From Ensifer adhaerens (GTDB taxonomy: Bacteria > Pseudomonadota > Alphaproteobacteria > Rhizobiales > Rhizobiaceae), in assembly GCF_000697965.2 (NCBI RefSeq), contig NZ_CP015880.1, positions 1,116,001 through 1,180,000 on the forward strand: a DNA stretch of 64,000 nt, in the 5' to 3' direction. This document shows positions 24,643 to 42,093 of the stretch, piece by piece; the stretch's first letter is position 1; each line of letters begins with the position of its first letter. The position numbers were made by a program, and so were the translations under genes. The notes beneath the pieces are model-generated. The model searched no databases. It saw nothing but the letters and a program-made list of their open reading frames with translations, and was not told where the DNA came from.

Positions 24643-24933
24643 ATGATGGACGGGCGGACGATCCTTTGGGGCATGACCGCTGCGGTGGCCTTTTTGCTCG
24701 CCGCCGAAGCGACCCTTGCTGCGCCGCCGGATCATGGCTGCACCTGCCGCAATCGAGACGGTTCCAAATACGAACTTGGGCAGGTCGCTTGCCTGCGTGT
24801 CGACGGCAACGCCTACCTCGCGCGCTGCGAGATGAACCTCAACGTCACGACCTGGAAGAAACTGCGTGAAGGCTGCCCTACGGCCGGCATGAGCACACCG
24901 GGTAGCCTTGCGGGGCAATCGATCCGTTTCTGA
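24643..24933 (+). CDS. Hypothetical small exported cysteine-rich protein
   Basis: The 96-residue product (ATG 24643, or 24646) has a signal peptide (TAAVAFLLAAEATLAAP). The mature chain of about 70 residues has five cysteines, including HGCTCRNRDG, QVACL, ARCEM and REGCP. Paired cysteines suggest a disulfide-stabilised periplasmic protein. No family is recognised. It stands alone between azoR and rlmB. The 193-nt gap after it shows nothing I can name. Confidence 0.65.
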   Translation: MMDGRTILWGMTAAVAFLLAAEATLAAPPDHGCTCRNRDGSKYELGQVACLRVDGNAYLARCEMNLNVTTWKKLREGCPTAGMSTPGSLAGQSIRF

Positions 24934-25126
24934 CGCGGAAGAGCGGCTTGCCGTCCTCATTCCGATCTTTTTCGAAACTGCACGGCGCAGCGCTCCGCGA
25001 TCCCACCGGAGCGGAAATTTCCACAGGCGCTATTTCGCGTTACCGCCTCGGCTTTGGCGCCGTTGTCTGTGAGCTGCGGAGGACCGCCGCGCTTTGCGGT
25101 GAGGCGGCCCGGAACGCCTGGCGATG

Positions 25127-26002
25127 TCAGCGCTTCAGATGCTGGCGCGCCGCATACATCGCGATCGCCGCTGCGTTCGATACGTTCAGCGACTTTATCG
25201 CGCCGGGCATGTCGAGCCGGGCAAGATCGTTGACGATCGAGCGGGTCTTCTGCCTAAGCCCCTTGCCCTCGGAGCCGAGAACGAGGGCGATCTTTTCGCC
25301 GCTGAATGTCCCTTCCAGCGGCTGCGGCCCTTCCGAATCAAGTCCGATCGTCTGGAAGCCCAGCCGATGCAGTTCCTCGATGGCATCGCCAAGGTTGGTG
25401 ATCTGGATATAGGGGATCATCTCAAGCGCGCCGGAGGCCGATTTGGCGAGCACGCCCGATTCGGTCGGGCTGTGGCGCATGGTGGTGATCAGCGCGCCGG
25501 CATCGAAGGCGACGGCCGAGCGCATGATGGCGCCGACATTGTGCGGATCGGTCACCTGGTCGAGCACCAGAATCAGCGGGCAGTCGCGCAGAGCCTCGAG
25601 CCGGCGATGCGGCAGCGGGCGGGTCTCGAGCATCACGCCCTGGTGGATCGCGTCGGGACCGAGAATCTTGTCGAGATCCTGCGGCGTCACCGTTTCGACC
25701 GGGAAGGGCAGGGCCGAAAGCTCGCCGAGTTCCAGACGGGCGGCCGCGTTCGGCGTAACGCTGAGACGGATGACCTCGCGAGCCGGATTGTCCAGCGCCG
25801 CGCGAACCGTGTGCAGGCCATAGAGTAGAACTTGCTCGGGCGAGAGCGGCTGCGGCCTCCAGTCGGCCGGCGCCTTGCGGCGCTTGTCCTCTCTTGGCGT
25901 GGGGATTTCGCCACGTTCCCGCTTGGCGTCGCGATGCGCGCGCCGAAGGTTGGCGTAATGGGTGTCCTTGGCGCTCTTGTCGCCGGTGCGATCTTTGCTC
26001 AT
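25127..26002 (-). CDS. rlmB: 23S rRNA (guanosine-2'-O-) methyltransferase, TrmH family
   Basis: The product belongs to the SPOUT (knotted) methyltransferases; RlmB methylates a guanosine in domain V of 23S rRNA. The 291 residues have a basic N-terminal tail and an L30e-like RNA-binding region (LLYGLHTVRAALDN). The three SPOUT motifs are LDQVTDPHNVGAIMRSA, ALVLGSEGKGLR and SLNVSNAAAIAMY. The ATG at 26002 was preferred to one eight codons upstream. TrmH-group specificity cannot be read with certainty, so rlmB is the likeliest name. Confidence 0.9.
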   Translation of the reverse strand: MSKDRTGDKSAKDTHYANLRRAHRDAKRERGEIPTPREDKRRKAPADWRPQPLSPEQVLLYGLHTVRAALDNPAREVIRLSVTPNAAARLELGELSALPFPVETVTPQDLDKILGPDAIHQGVMLETRPLPHRRLEALRDCPLILVLDQVTDPHNVGAIMRSAVAFDAGALITTMRHSPTESGVLAKSASGALEMIPYIQITNLGDAIEELHRLGFQTIGLDSEGPQPLEGTFSGEKIALVLGSEGKGLRQKTRSIVNDLARLDMPGAIKSLNVSNAAAIAMYAARQHLKR

Positions 26003-26102
26003 TGGCGTCTTATAGAGAGGTTGCACGCGGGGCGAAACGGTTTTCAGCGTCGGGTCCTTTTTTACGGCTGTGGAGAAAATCGGAAATTTTCCGCTGACCC
26101 GT

Positions 26103-26131
26103 GTTGACAGGACGAAACGGGGCAGTCATAT
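26103..26131 (+). promoter_or_regulatory. Promoter for tRNA-Tyr / tRNA-Gly
   Basis: A perfect TTGACA (26104-26109) is followed after 17 bases by CATATA (26127-26132). Read in the rhizobial register it is GTTGAC-N17-TCATAT. It lies about 85 nt before the tRNA-Tyr gene and is the best promoter match in the window. Confidence 0.7.
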
Positions 26132-26219
26132 ACCCGGCCACAGATCGAGAGCGGCACGGCCAAGTCGCTGGTTGTCTCACGATCTCAAATGCTTGGTCGA
26201 AAGATCCCGACAGAATAAT

Positions 26220-26304
26220 GGAGGGATGCCCGAGTGGTTAAAGGGGACGGACTGTAAATCCGTTGGCTCAGCCTACGTTGGTTCAAATCCAACTCCCTCC
26301 ACCA
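26220..26304 (+). tRNA. tRNA-Tyr (anticodon GTA)
   Basis: An 85-nt class II tRNA: acceptor GGAGGGA pairs with TCCCTCC, anticodon GTA is at 26254-26256, and there is a long variable arm, a T loop TTCAAAT and an encoded CCA. tRNA-Gly follows after 23 nt and probably shares the transcript. Confidence 0.96.
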
Positions 26305-26327
26305 TTCTGCTTCTGGATCGAAGGCCC

Positions 26328-26401
26328 GCGGGTATAGCTCAATGGTAGAGCAGCAGCCTTCCAAGCTGAATACGCGGGTTCGATTCCCGCTACCCGCTCC
26401 A
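26328..26401 (+). tRNA. tRNA-Gly (anticodon TCC)
   Basis: A 74-nt tRNA with acceptor GCGGGTA/TACCCGC, anticodon loop CTTCCAA (TCC at 26360-26362), T loop TTCGATT and encoded CCA. The Tyr-Gly(-tufA) order is found in many bacteria (for example E. coli tyrU-glyT-thrT-tufB). Confidence 0.96.
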
Positions 26402-26509
26402 ATAGCGGCTTCCTCCTTCTTTTCGAATTAATGTATCAAGTCAACGTTCATCGCTAAGCGTTTGAATGTTTTACTGCGGCTGCGATTCGTAGCTCGATAG
26501 CACTGAATC

Positions 26510-26538
26510 TTGTAGCGGCGTCGCGCGCTTCTTATATA
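26510..26538 (+). promoter_or_regulatory. Candidate tufA promoter
   Basis: TTGTAG (26510-26515) and TATATA (26533-26538) are spaced 17 bases apart, 140 nt before the tufA ATG. This would let tufA be transcribed separately from the upstream tRNAs. Match is moderate. Confidence 0.45.
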
Positions 26539-26678
26539 TCGGCAGGAAAAGGCCAGCGGCGGCCGGCCCGGGCGCGCGCAATTAAGTCTTGCGCAAATCC
26601 CCTGAAACCCTTAAACGGCTCCACAAACCGGCCCTGCCGGCTGATCATTATTCATACTTGACCACAGGAAACGTACCC

Positions 26679-27859
<1,181 letters not shown>

Positions 27860-27869
27860 TGATTTCAGA

Positions 27870-28406
27870 TCAGTAGAGAGGCCCCGCCGGCAACGGCGGG
27901 GCCTTTTTCGTTTCGGTTGTCGCCAGGATTTCGTCGATGAAGGCGCGCTTGCCGTGGGTGTAGATATCCCAATCGCCATTGGCCTGCTCTGCGAGTTGCC
28001 GCTTCAGGGCTTCGTAGCGGCTGGCGAGTTCGGGAGCGTCACGCAGCCGGTCCCTGAGCACTAGACGTGCCGCATGGGCGGCGTTGTCGTCTCCACAGAG
28101 ATAGAGCCGCGTGCCATAGGCAAGCGTTGCCATAGTAAACGTCCACAGGCCGCTTGCGTGCGGGTCGCCGTGAAAGGTGTAGCCTGCGTTGCAGAGGCGA
28201 GCGCTGAGCCCCGGCAGCTCCGCTACGTCCGCTACCACCGCATCGATATCGATCTTCGGCTTCGCGGCCAGTCCGGGTATCGCCGTGCTTCCGATGTGGT
28301 GGATCTCGCGGACGAAAGGCGAGAGCAGGGCGGTGATGGAAAGCGCCCGCGCCTCAAAGAGCGACGGCCAGAGAGGATCATATTCGACCAGCGTGATGCG
28401 CGACAT
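27870..28406 (-). CDS. GrpB-family (UPF0157) nucleotidyltransferase-fold protein
   Basis: The 178-residue protein shows the UPF0157 pattern: VEYDPLWPSLFEA, the IHHIGSTAIPGLAAKPKIDID block (nucleotidyltransferase-like GS and DxD residues), and an HGDPHASG-type segment. In other bacteria the family occurs alone or fused to dephospho-CoA kinase. The ATG at 28406 was chosen from homology. Its last dozen codons run through the tufA terminator hairpin on the opposite strand. Biochemical role unproven. Confidence 0.85.
   Translation of the reverse strand: MSRITLVEYDPLWPSLFEARALSITALLSPFVREIHHIGSTAIPGLAAKPKIDIDAVVADVAELPGLSARLCNAGYTFHGDPHASGLWTFTMATLAYGTRLYLCGDDNAAHAARLVLRDRLRDAPELASRYEALKRQLAEQANGDWDIYTHGKRAFIDEILATTETKKAPPLPAGPLY
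27880..27908 (+). terminator. Intrinsic terminator of tufA
   Basis: GGCCCCGCCG (27880-27889) pairs perfectly with CGGCGGGGCC (27894-27903) around GCAA, followed by TTTTT. It lies inside the 3' end of the convergent grpB-family gene. Confidence 0.9.
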
Positions 28407-28580
28407 GCGAATCGATTCCGGTGAGGAGAGCTTCTGGCAGGATAGCGAATGCCCGCAGCGCCGCGACCATTTCTGAGTGGCGAGGCAATGACTTGCCTTT
28501 CTTTGTGGGGCACTCCGGCCGGCAGGGCAGGGGATAGATGCGATTGAATGCGGATTTTTTCGGATCGGCGTTGAAAGGTG

Positions 28581-28608
28581 CTTGTCATCCTCCGGCAAAC
28601 TGAATATG
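28581..28608 (+). promoter_or_regulatory. Candidate tRNA-Trp promoter
   Basis: CTTGTC (28581-28586) is followed after 16 bases by AATATG (28603-28608), 52 nt before the tRNA. The -35 element differs from CTTGAC at one base; the -10 is weak. Confidence 0.4.
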
Positions 28609-28660
28609 AAGCCGCTGACTTGAGGCGGCGAGACGTTGTTGAACGGGCACGCAGCCGAAT

Positions 28661-28736
<76 letters not shown>

Positions 28737-28832
28737 TTCTCTCCAGGCTTGCATAAGAGCTGAGGGTTCGGCAGAGTAAGTTTAAGGATCGGTTAGCCGG
28801 TCGACGAAATTCACAGAAAAGACTGATTGGCT

Positions 28833-28861
28833 CTTGTGGTTTTTAGAATCGGTCTTTATGT
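28833..28861 (+). promoter_or_regulatory. Candidate secE-nusG promoter
   Basis: CTTGTG (28833-28838) and TTATGT (28856-28861) with a 17-base spacer match the rhizobial pattern at four of six bases each, about 70 nt before secE. Confidence 0.4.
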
Positions 28862-28933
28862 AGGGTCCAAACAGACACGCGGTGCGTGGGGCTGAATCAT
28901 CGGCTTTACGCGCCGTAATGGCGTGAGCATTAC

Positions 28934-29134
28934 ATGGCATCCAAAACGAATCCGGTAACGTTTCTGCAGCAGGTTCGCTCTGAAACGTCGAAAGTGACCT
29001 GGCCCTCTCGGCGCGAGACGATGATCTCGACGCTGATGGTCTTTGTCATGGTCTTTTTTGCCGCTGCCTTCTTCTTTGCTGCGGACCAGTTGATGGGTTG
29101 GGCGATCGGCCTCATCCTCAACGTTGGCGCTTGA
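28934..29134 (+). CDS. secE: Preprotein translocase subunit SecE
   Basis: SecE clamps SecY in the inner-membrane export channel. The 66-residue form has a short cytoplasmic amphipathic helix (FLQQVRSETSKVTWPSRRETM, carrying the conserved VTWPSR) and one membrane helix. This single-helix form is the usual one outside enterobacteria. It is followed by nusG after 16 nt. Confidence 0.95.
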   Translation: MASKTNPVTFLQQVRSETSKVTWPSRRETMISTLMVFVMVFFAAAFFFAADQLMGWAIGLILNVGA

Positions 29135-29150
29135 TTGGGTGGAGGCTAGT

Positions 29151-29681
29151 ATGGCTGCGCGCTGGTACATTGTTCACGCCTATTCGAACTTCGAAAAGAA
29201 GGTCGCTGAATCGATCGAGGAAAAGGCCAAGCAGAAGGGTCTCGAGCACCTGTTCGAGAAGATTCTCGTGCCGACCGAGAAGGTTGTCGAAGTGCGTCGC
29301 GGCCGCAAGGTTGACGCCGAGCGCAAGTTCTTCCCGGGCTACGTTCTGGTTCGCGCCAACCTGACGGATGAGGCTTTCCATCTCATCAAGAACACGCCGA
29401 AGGTAACCGGTTTCCTCGGTACCGACAGCAAGCCGGTTCCGATTCCGGACCATGAAGCCGAGCGCATCCTCGGTCAGGTCCAGGATGGTGTCGAGCGTCC
29501 GAAGCCTTCGGTCTCGTTCGAGATCGGCGAGCAGGTTCGCGTTTCCGACGGTCCGTTCGCCTCGTTCAACGGCGTCGTTCAGGATGTCGACGAAGAGCGT
29601 TCGCGCCTCAAGGTCGAAGTTTCGATCTTCGGCCGCGCGACCCCGGTCGAGCTGGAATACGGTCAGGTCGAGAAGGTCTGA
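29151..29681 (+). CDS. nusG: Transcription termination/antitermination factor NusG
   Basis: NusG binds the RNA polymerase clamp and links it to Rho or to ribosomal S10. The 176 residues have the NGN domain (RWYIVHAYSNFEKKVAESI, then FFPGYVLVR) and a C-terminal KOW domain (GEQVRVSDGPFASFNGVVQDVD). The ATG at 29151 with GGAGG upstream gives the standard N-terminus. The 208-nt gap to rplK carries a GCGGA-GAAA-TCCGC hairpin. Confidence 0.97.
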   Translation: MAARWYIVHAYSNFEKKVAESIEEKAKQKGLEHLFEKILVPTEKVVEVRRGRKVDAERKFFPGYVLVRANLTDEAFHLIKNTPKVTGFLGTDSKPVPIPDHEAERILGQVQDGVERPKPSVSFEIGEQVRVSDGPFASFNGVVQDVDEERSRLKVEVSIFGRATPVELEYGQVEKV

Positions 29682-29721
29682 TAAGGCCTTAAAAGGATAG
29701 GGTGGGTTTAGGCCCATTCTG

Positions 29722-29735
29722 GCGGAGAAATCCGC
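29722..29735 (+). promoter_or_regulatory. GAAA-tetraloop hairpin in the rplK leader
   Basis: GCGGA and TCCGC enclose GAAA. It lies in the 208-nt nusG-rplK gap, where L1 autoregulation acts in other bacteria. I could not recognise the L1 site itself. Confidence 0.35.
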
Positions 29736-29889
29736 ATGCGCGTGGAAGGATGCCGGCCTTAGCCGGGTCGGATGTTCCGTACCACGCAACCGCAGCCGCC
29801 GGCCATCGAGGTCGGCAAGAGCCGGGTAACTGGCATAACAGGTCCTTGGAGCGATCCGTCGCGAGGGGATTTTAGAAAGGCAGAGAGAA

Positions 29890-30321
29890 ATGGCTAAGAA
29901 AGTTGCAGGCCAGCTCAAGCTGCAGGTGAAGGCTGGGGCGGCCAATCCGTCTCCGCCGATCGGTCCTGCGCTCGGTCAGCGTGGCATTAACATCATGGAA
30001 TTCTGCAAGGCGTTCAATGCCGCCACGCAGGAAATGGAAAAGGGTATGCCGATCCCGGTCGTCATCACCTATTACCAGGACAAGTCCTTCACCTTCGTCA
30101 TGAAGCAGCCGCCGGTCAGCTACTTCCTGAAGAAGGAAGCAAAGATCCAGTCCGGCTCGAAGACCCCCGGCAAGGGCGGTTCGGCTGGCAAGCTCACCAA
30201 GGCTCAGATCAAGTCGATCGCCGAAGCCAAGATGAAGGATCTCAATGCCGCCGATATCGAAGGCGCAATGGCCATGATCGAGGGCTCTGCCCGCGCTATG
30301 GGCCTGGAAGTGGTAGGCTAA
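29890..30321 (+). CDS. rplK: 50S ribosomal protein L11
   Basis: L11 binds the GTPase-centre region of 23S rRNA and forms the base of the stalk. The 143 residues begin [28 protein letters not shown], the proline-rich N-domain, and end with the RNA-binding domain ([14 protein letters not shown]). Length is standard. AGAAAGGCAGAGAGAA gives the ribosome site. It is followed by rplA after 4 nt. Confidence 0.98.
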   Translation: MAKKVAGQLKLQVKAGAANPSPPIGPALGQRGINIMEFCKAFNAATQEMEKGMPIPVVITYYQDKSFTFVMKQPPVSYFLKKEAKIQSGSKTPGKGGSAGKLTKAQIKSIAEAKMKDLNAADIEGAMAMIEGSARAMGLEVVG

Positions 30322-30325
30322 GACC

Positions 30326-31024
30326 ATGGCGAAGATTGCAAAGCGAGTACAGAAGTCCCGCGAGGGCGTTGACCCGACGAAGATCTACGGTCTTACCGAA
30401 GCCGTCTCGATGGTCAAGGAACGCGCAACTGCCAAGTTCGACGAAACCGTCGAAGTTGCGATGAACCTCGGCGTTGACCCGCGCCACGCTGACCAGATGG
30501 TCCGCGGCGTTGTCAACCTGCCGAACGGCACCGGCCGCTCGGTTCGCGTCGCCGTTTTCGCACGTGGCGCCAAGGCTGACGAAGCCAAGGCTGCTGGTGC
30601 TGACGTCGTTGGCGCAGAAGAGCTTGTCGAAATCGTCCAGGGCGGCAAGATCGATTTCGATCGCTGCATCGCCACCCCGGACATGATGCCGCTCGTCGGT
30701 CGCCTCGGTAAGGTTCTCGGCCCGCGTGGCATGATGCCGAACCCGAAGGTTGGCACGGTTACGATGGATGTCGCTGGTGCCGTCAAGGCTTCCAAGGGCG
30801 GCGCCGTTGAGTTCCGCGTCGAGAAGGCCGGTATCGTTCACGCTGGCATCGGCAAGGCGTCCTTCGACGCCAAGGCACTGGAAGAAAACATCCGTGCTTT
30901 CGCTGACGCCGTGATCAAGGCAAAGCCGACCGGCGCCAAGGGCAACTACGTCAAGCGCGTCGCGATTTCGTCGACCATGGGCCCGGGCCTCAAGATCGAC
31001 CCGGCCACGCTCAGCGTCGCCTAA
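30326..31024 (+). CDS. rplA: 50S ribosomal protein L1
   Basis: L1 forms the mobile stalk at the E site and represses the L11-L1 mRNA in E. coli. The 232-residue protein has the typical [31 protein letters not shown] and [11 protein letters not shown] blocks. It is translationally close to rplK. A 330-nt leader full of hairpins separates it from rplJ. Confidence 0.98.
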   Translation: MAKIAKRVQKSREGVDPTKIYGLTEAVSMVKERATAKFDETVEVAMNLGVDPRHADQMVRGVVNLPNGTGRSVRVAVFARGAKADEAKAAGADVVGAEELVEIVQGGKIDFDRCIATPDMMPLVGRLGKVLGPRGMMPNPKVGTVTMDVAGAVKASKGGAVEFRVEKAGIVHAGIGKASFDAKALEENIRAFADAVIKAKPTGAKGNYVKRVAISSTMGPGLKIDPATLSVA

Positions 31025-31354
31025 AGAATTTTCGGGCTTCGGCCCGGGAAAGAGTTTCCGGCCCTTCGGGGCCGGAAATCCGGATTTCGATCCGGAACTC
31101 CTGTCCGAGATTGCGGGTGGTTATACCTTAATCACTTCGGCCTGCATGAGACGGGTAAGATCTGAATTTCGCCATGACGCCGGAGGCGTCGAAATTCGGT
31201 TCGAACCTCGCTTGCCTTGTGTCAGACCCGGCTCTTCCGGGAACGCCAAGGGACAGGATCCTTAAGCGTTATCAGGGATCGAGCTCGATCTCGGGTGACA
31301 AAGGCAAACCCGATGGGGCTGCATTATTGCAACCCTGTCTACTGGAGACAGACA
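31025..31354 (+). other. rplJ leader region, 330 nt, with three TTCG-loop hairpins
   Basis: Three stems closed by TTCG tetraloops follow the rplA stop: CGGGC/GCCCG (31033-31046), TTTCCGGCCC/GGGCCGGAAA (31055-31078) and TCCGGAT/ATCCGGA (31079-31096). No T-run follows any of them. The rest of the leader, to the rplJ GTG, is where L10-L7/L12 feedback acts in other bacteria. No gene is seen. Confidence 0.7.
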
Positions 31355-31873
31355 GTGGAAAGAGCGGAAAAACGCGAATTCGTCACGGAGCTGAACGAAG
31401 TCTTCAAGGCTTCCGGTTCGGTTGTCGTGGCCCACTATGCTGGTGTCACAGTTGCGCAGATGAACGACTTCCGTTCGAAGATGCGCGCTGCTGGCGGCAC
31501 CGTCAAAGTCGCGAAAAACCGCCTGGCCAAGATCGCTCTTCAGGGCACCGAGTCGGAAGGGATGACCAATCTCTTCAAGGGTCAGACGCTGATCGCATAC
31601 AGCGAAGACCCGATCACGGCTCCTAAGGTTGTCATGGATTTCGCCAAGACCAACGACAAGCTCGTTGTTCTCGGTGGCGCCATGGGCACGACCACGCTCA
31701 ACGCCGAAGCAGTCAAGTCGCTTGCGACCCTGCCTTCGCTCGACGAGCTGCGCGCAAAGCTGCTGGGCCTTCTCAATGCCCCGGCAACCCGCGTCGCAAC
31801 GGTTGTTCAGGCACCGGCAAGCCAGCTTGCTCGCGTGTTCTCGGCCTATGCCAAGAAGGACGAAGCCGCCTAA
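31355..31873 (+). CDS. rplJ: 50S ribosomal protein L10
   Basis: L10 anchors the L7/L12 dimers to the ribosome. The GTG at 31355 (GGAG eight bases upstream) gives 172 residues starting [17 protein letters not shown], the usual length. The frame is open to 31217, but that part is not L10. Conserved blocks are [18 protein letters not shown] and [12 protein letters not shown]. The C-terminal helix that binds L7/L12 is present. Confidence 0.97.
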   Translation: MERAEKREFVTELNEVFKASGSVVVAHYAGVTVAQMNDFRSKMRAAGGTVKVAKNRLAKIALQGTESEGMTNLFKGQTLIAYSEDPITAPKVVMDFAKTNDKLVVLGGAMGTTTLNAEAVKSLATLPSLDELRAKLLGLLNAPATRVATVVQAPASQLARVFSAYAKKDEAA

Positions 31874-31931
31874 GGCGGATTTTCGCTGTTGTATTTAAAA
31901 CCAGTTCGAACCGAACAAAAGGAAAAGTAAA

Positions 31932-32309
<378 letters not shown>

Positions 32310-32327
32310 TTCGGCTACATGCAAGGG

Positions 32328-32356
32328 GAGGTGGCCTTTTCAGGCCGCCTCTCTTT
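32328..32356 (+). terminator. Attenuator-like hairpin after rplL
   Basis: GAGGTGGCC (32328-32336) pairs with GGCCGCCTC (32343-32351), one G-T pair, followed by TCTTT. A partial terminator here would set the ribosomal-protein to polymerase ratio, as in E. coli. Confidence 0.65.
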
Positions 32357-32373
32357 GACCGTTTTTAGAACAT

Positions 32374-32412
32374 ATTACCCAAAAGCCTGTCGAAAAACGG
32401 CTTTTGGGTAAT
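32374..32412 (+). promoter_or_regulatory. 14-bp stem-loop before rpoB
   Basis: ATTACCCAAAAGCC (32374-32387) and its exact complement (32399-32412) enclose 11 nt. E. coli has an RNase III processing stem at the same place; a similar role is inferred. Confidence 0.6.
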
Positions 32413-32576
32413 GGGTTCTTCAAGAGGATGGTCTCGAACGGAAGGCAGCACAGCAATCCGCGCTGAGCGTTTTTCGTTGGTTGGACGAGATTGAACTACT
32501 CATTGATTGACGGGGTCGACTGGCCATCGGTTCCCGTCCGTTGCAGGCCCGGATGCAAGATTGACAAGGAGCGACG

Positions 32577-36716
<4,140 letters not shown>

Positions 36717-36726
36717 AGAGACCCAA

Positions 36727-36785
36727 GGTGCGTGCCGCTCATGCGGCGCGCACCGTTTCCGCCGGGAGACGCTGACGTCTCCGGC
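36727..36785 (+). promoter_or_regulatory. Two hairpins between rpoB and rpoC
   Basis: First stem: GGTGCGTGCCGC (36727-36738) with 36743-36754, loop TCAT, one wobble. Second: GCCGGGAGACG (36761-36771) with CGTCTCCGGC (36776-36785), loop CTGA, one bulged G. No strong T-run; they may control stability or translation of rpoC. Confidence 0.55.
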
Positions 36786-36900
36786 AGGAACGAAGCCGCA
36801 GCCAATGCGGTTTTAGCTGTTTATGGGGCAGGGGCCGGCGCCCGGGATTTGTCGGCACCCTCGCCAAGCTCAGGGCGTAAAGCCCGTAAAGGAGACAGGC

Positions 36901-41106
<4,206 letters not shown>

Positions 41107-41110
41107 TGGG

Positions 41111-41130
41111 GGAGGGCGTGTTCGCCCTCC
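41111..41130 (+). terminator. First hairpin after rpoC
   Basis: GGAGGGCG (41111-41118) and CGCCCTCC (41123-41130) enclose TGTT four bases after the rpoC stop. There is no T-run; it probably supports the stronger hairpin that follows. Confidence 0.5.
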
Positions 41131-41143
41131 AACCTCACAAAAT

Positions 41144-41181
41144 AAGAAGCCGCCGAGAGCGATCTCGGCGGCTTCTTCTTT
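41144..41181 (+). terminator. Main intrinsic terminator of the rpoBC unit
   Basis: AAGAAGCCGCCGAGA (41144-41158) pairs perfectly with 41163-41177 around GCGA, then CTTTT. Its A-rich left arm also allows action on the convergent gene at 41230. Confidence 0.9.
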
Positions 41182-41229
41182 TGCAAATACGGTCTTGGGA
41201 GCTGGTGCGATGGGCGGTCTTGCAGCGTC

Positions 41230-41526
41230 TCAGCTGAAGCGGATGATCGCGACTTCGCCTTCGAGCGCACCCTGATAGGCGGACGCGTGCGGCTCTTCGC
41301 TCGGAACGTCGGTCAATGTGCCGATCTGGTCCAGGTCGGCCTCGAGAAAACCTTCTTCTGCAAGCGCGTTGAGCGCTTCGCGTACCGCGGTATCGTCGTC
41401 GGGCGCCTTCAGCATTACGTGAATGTCCACGCCGTCCTCGTCGCCGTCGGTCTCGTAGGCCTTGCCGATGATGATGAACACCATCGGCTCGTCCGGGGCA
41501 TTGTCGTTGTCTGGGGTGACGGCCAT
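41230..41526 (-). CDS. Hypothetical small acidic protein between rpoC and rpsL
   Basis: From the ATG at 41526 the product is 98 residues and very acidic, beginning AVTPDNDNAPDEPMVFIIIGKAY. A GDEDGVDIHVMLKAPDDDTAVREAL segment follows, and the C-terminus ends GEVAIIRFS. No signal peptide, membrane helix or cysteine is present. The pattern suggests a small alpha/beta cytoplasmic protein. It lies on the opposite strand inside the polymerase/ribosomal cluster and converges on rpoC. No family is recognised. Confidence 0.75.
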   Translation of the reverse strand: MAVTPDNDNAPDEPMVFIIIGKAYETDGDEDGVDIHVMLKAPDDDTAVREALNALAEEGFLEADLDQIGTLTDVPSEEPHASAYQGALEGEVAIIRFS

Positions 41527-41794
41527 TTTGTTTCCTTTCGAATGGGTTTGGTGCGACCTTAGCTTCCTTTTTGAATCAGCGCGATGGAAATGCAATGCCG
41601 CGCGGACGCTTCCGTTGAGAGCGAGTCGATCATCGTGGAAAACCCCCACAAAGTGGTTGCCGATTCCTTAATCCCGTCAGACACTCCGGGCACAGAAGGG
41701 CAGATGAGGCGGGCGCCAGGCGCCAAACCATGTGCAAAAGCCTTGTTTTTCAGGCATGCCGGGCGAACGCGTCCGGGAATATTTCTTAATTGCC

Positions 41795-41823
41795 CTTGAC
41801 TGTTCGCCTTGAAATCAGTACAC
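41795..41823 (+). promoter_or_regulatory. Candidate str-operon promoter
   Basis: CTTGAC (41795-41800) exactly matches the rhizobial -35. After 17 bases comes GTACAC (41818-41823), a weak -10. It would give a leader of about 265 nt before rpsL. Confidence 0.45.
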
Positions 41824-41933
41824 CCCGCCGCATCGGAGCCCATGTGAGGCTGGCTGGTTCGGAACGTCGCGTTCTGAAGTTCGCCTCAAACAAGGTTCGA
41901 AACGCACGCTGACGACTACAATGCTGCACGCAC

Positions 41934-41953
41934 GACGCACGAAATAGTGCGTC
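41934..41953 (+). promoter_or_regulatory. Hairpin in the rpsL leader
   Basis: GACGCAC (41934-41940) and GTGCGTC (41947-41953) enclose GAAATA, 140 nt before the rpsL start. Its role is unknown. Confidence 0.4.
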
Positions 41954-42093
41954 CTCTGCTTTATTTGGGGCCATCTGCGGAAAAGGCGGATCGGCCCTTG
42001 TTTTGCGCATTTCATGAGGCGTTCGAAACTGCCGGCGACGGCAACGATCCGCCCGCAAGGGTAATGTGACAAGATTTTGCAAGGGATGGGTAT

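Larger units (their letters stand above)
41527..42093. other. rpsL upstream region, 567 nt
   Basis: No convincing gene is present. It contains a candidate promoter (41795-41823) and a leader hairpin GACGCAC-GAAATA-GTGCGTC (41934-41953). The GAACG-type inverted repeat near 41860-41875 is shorter. It also includes the upstream region of the small acidic gene on the minus strand. Confidence 0.6.

Noticed and set aside
21607..25120. Possible integrated element at tRNA-Thr
   Set aside because: No integrase, no second copy of the tRNA 3' end and no inverted repeats were seen; retained only as a low-level observation.
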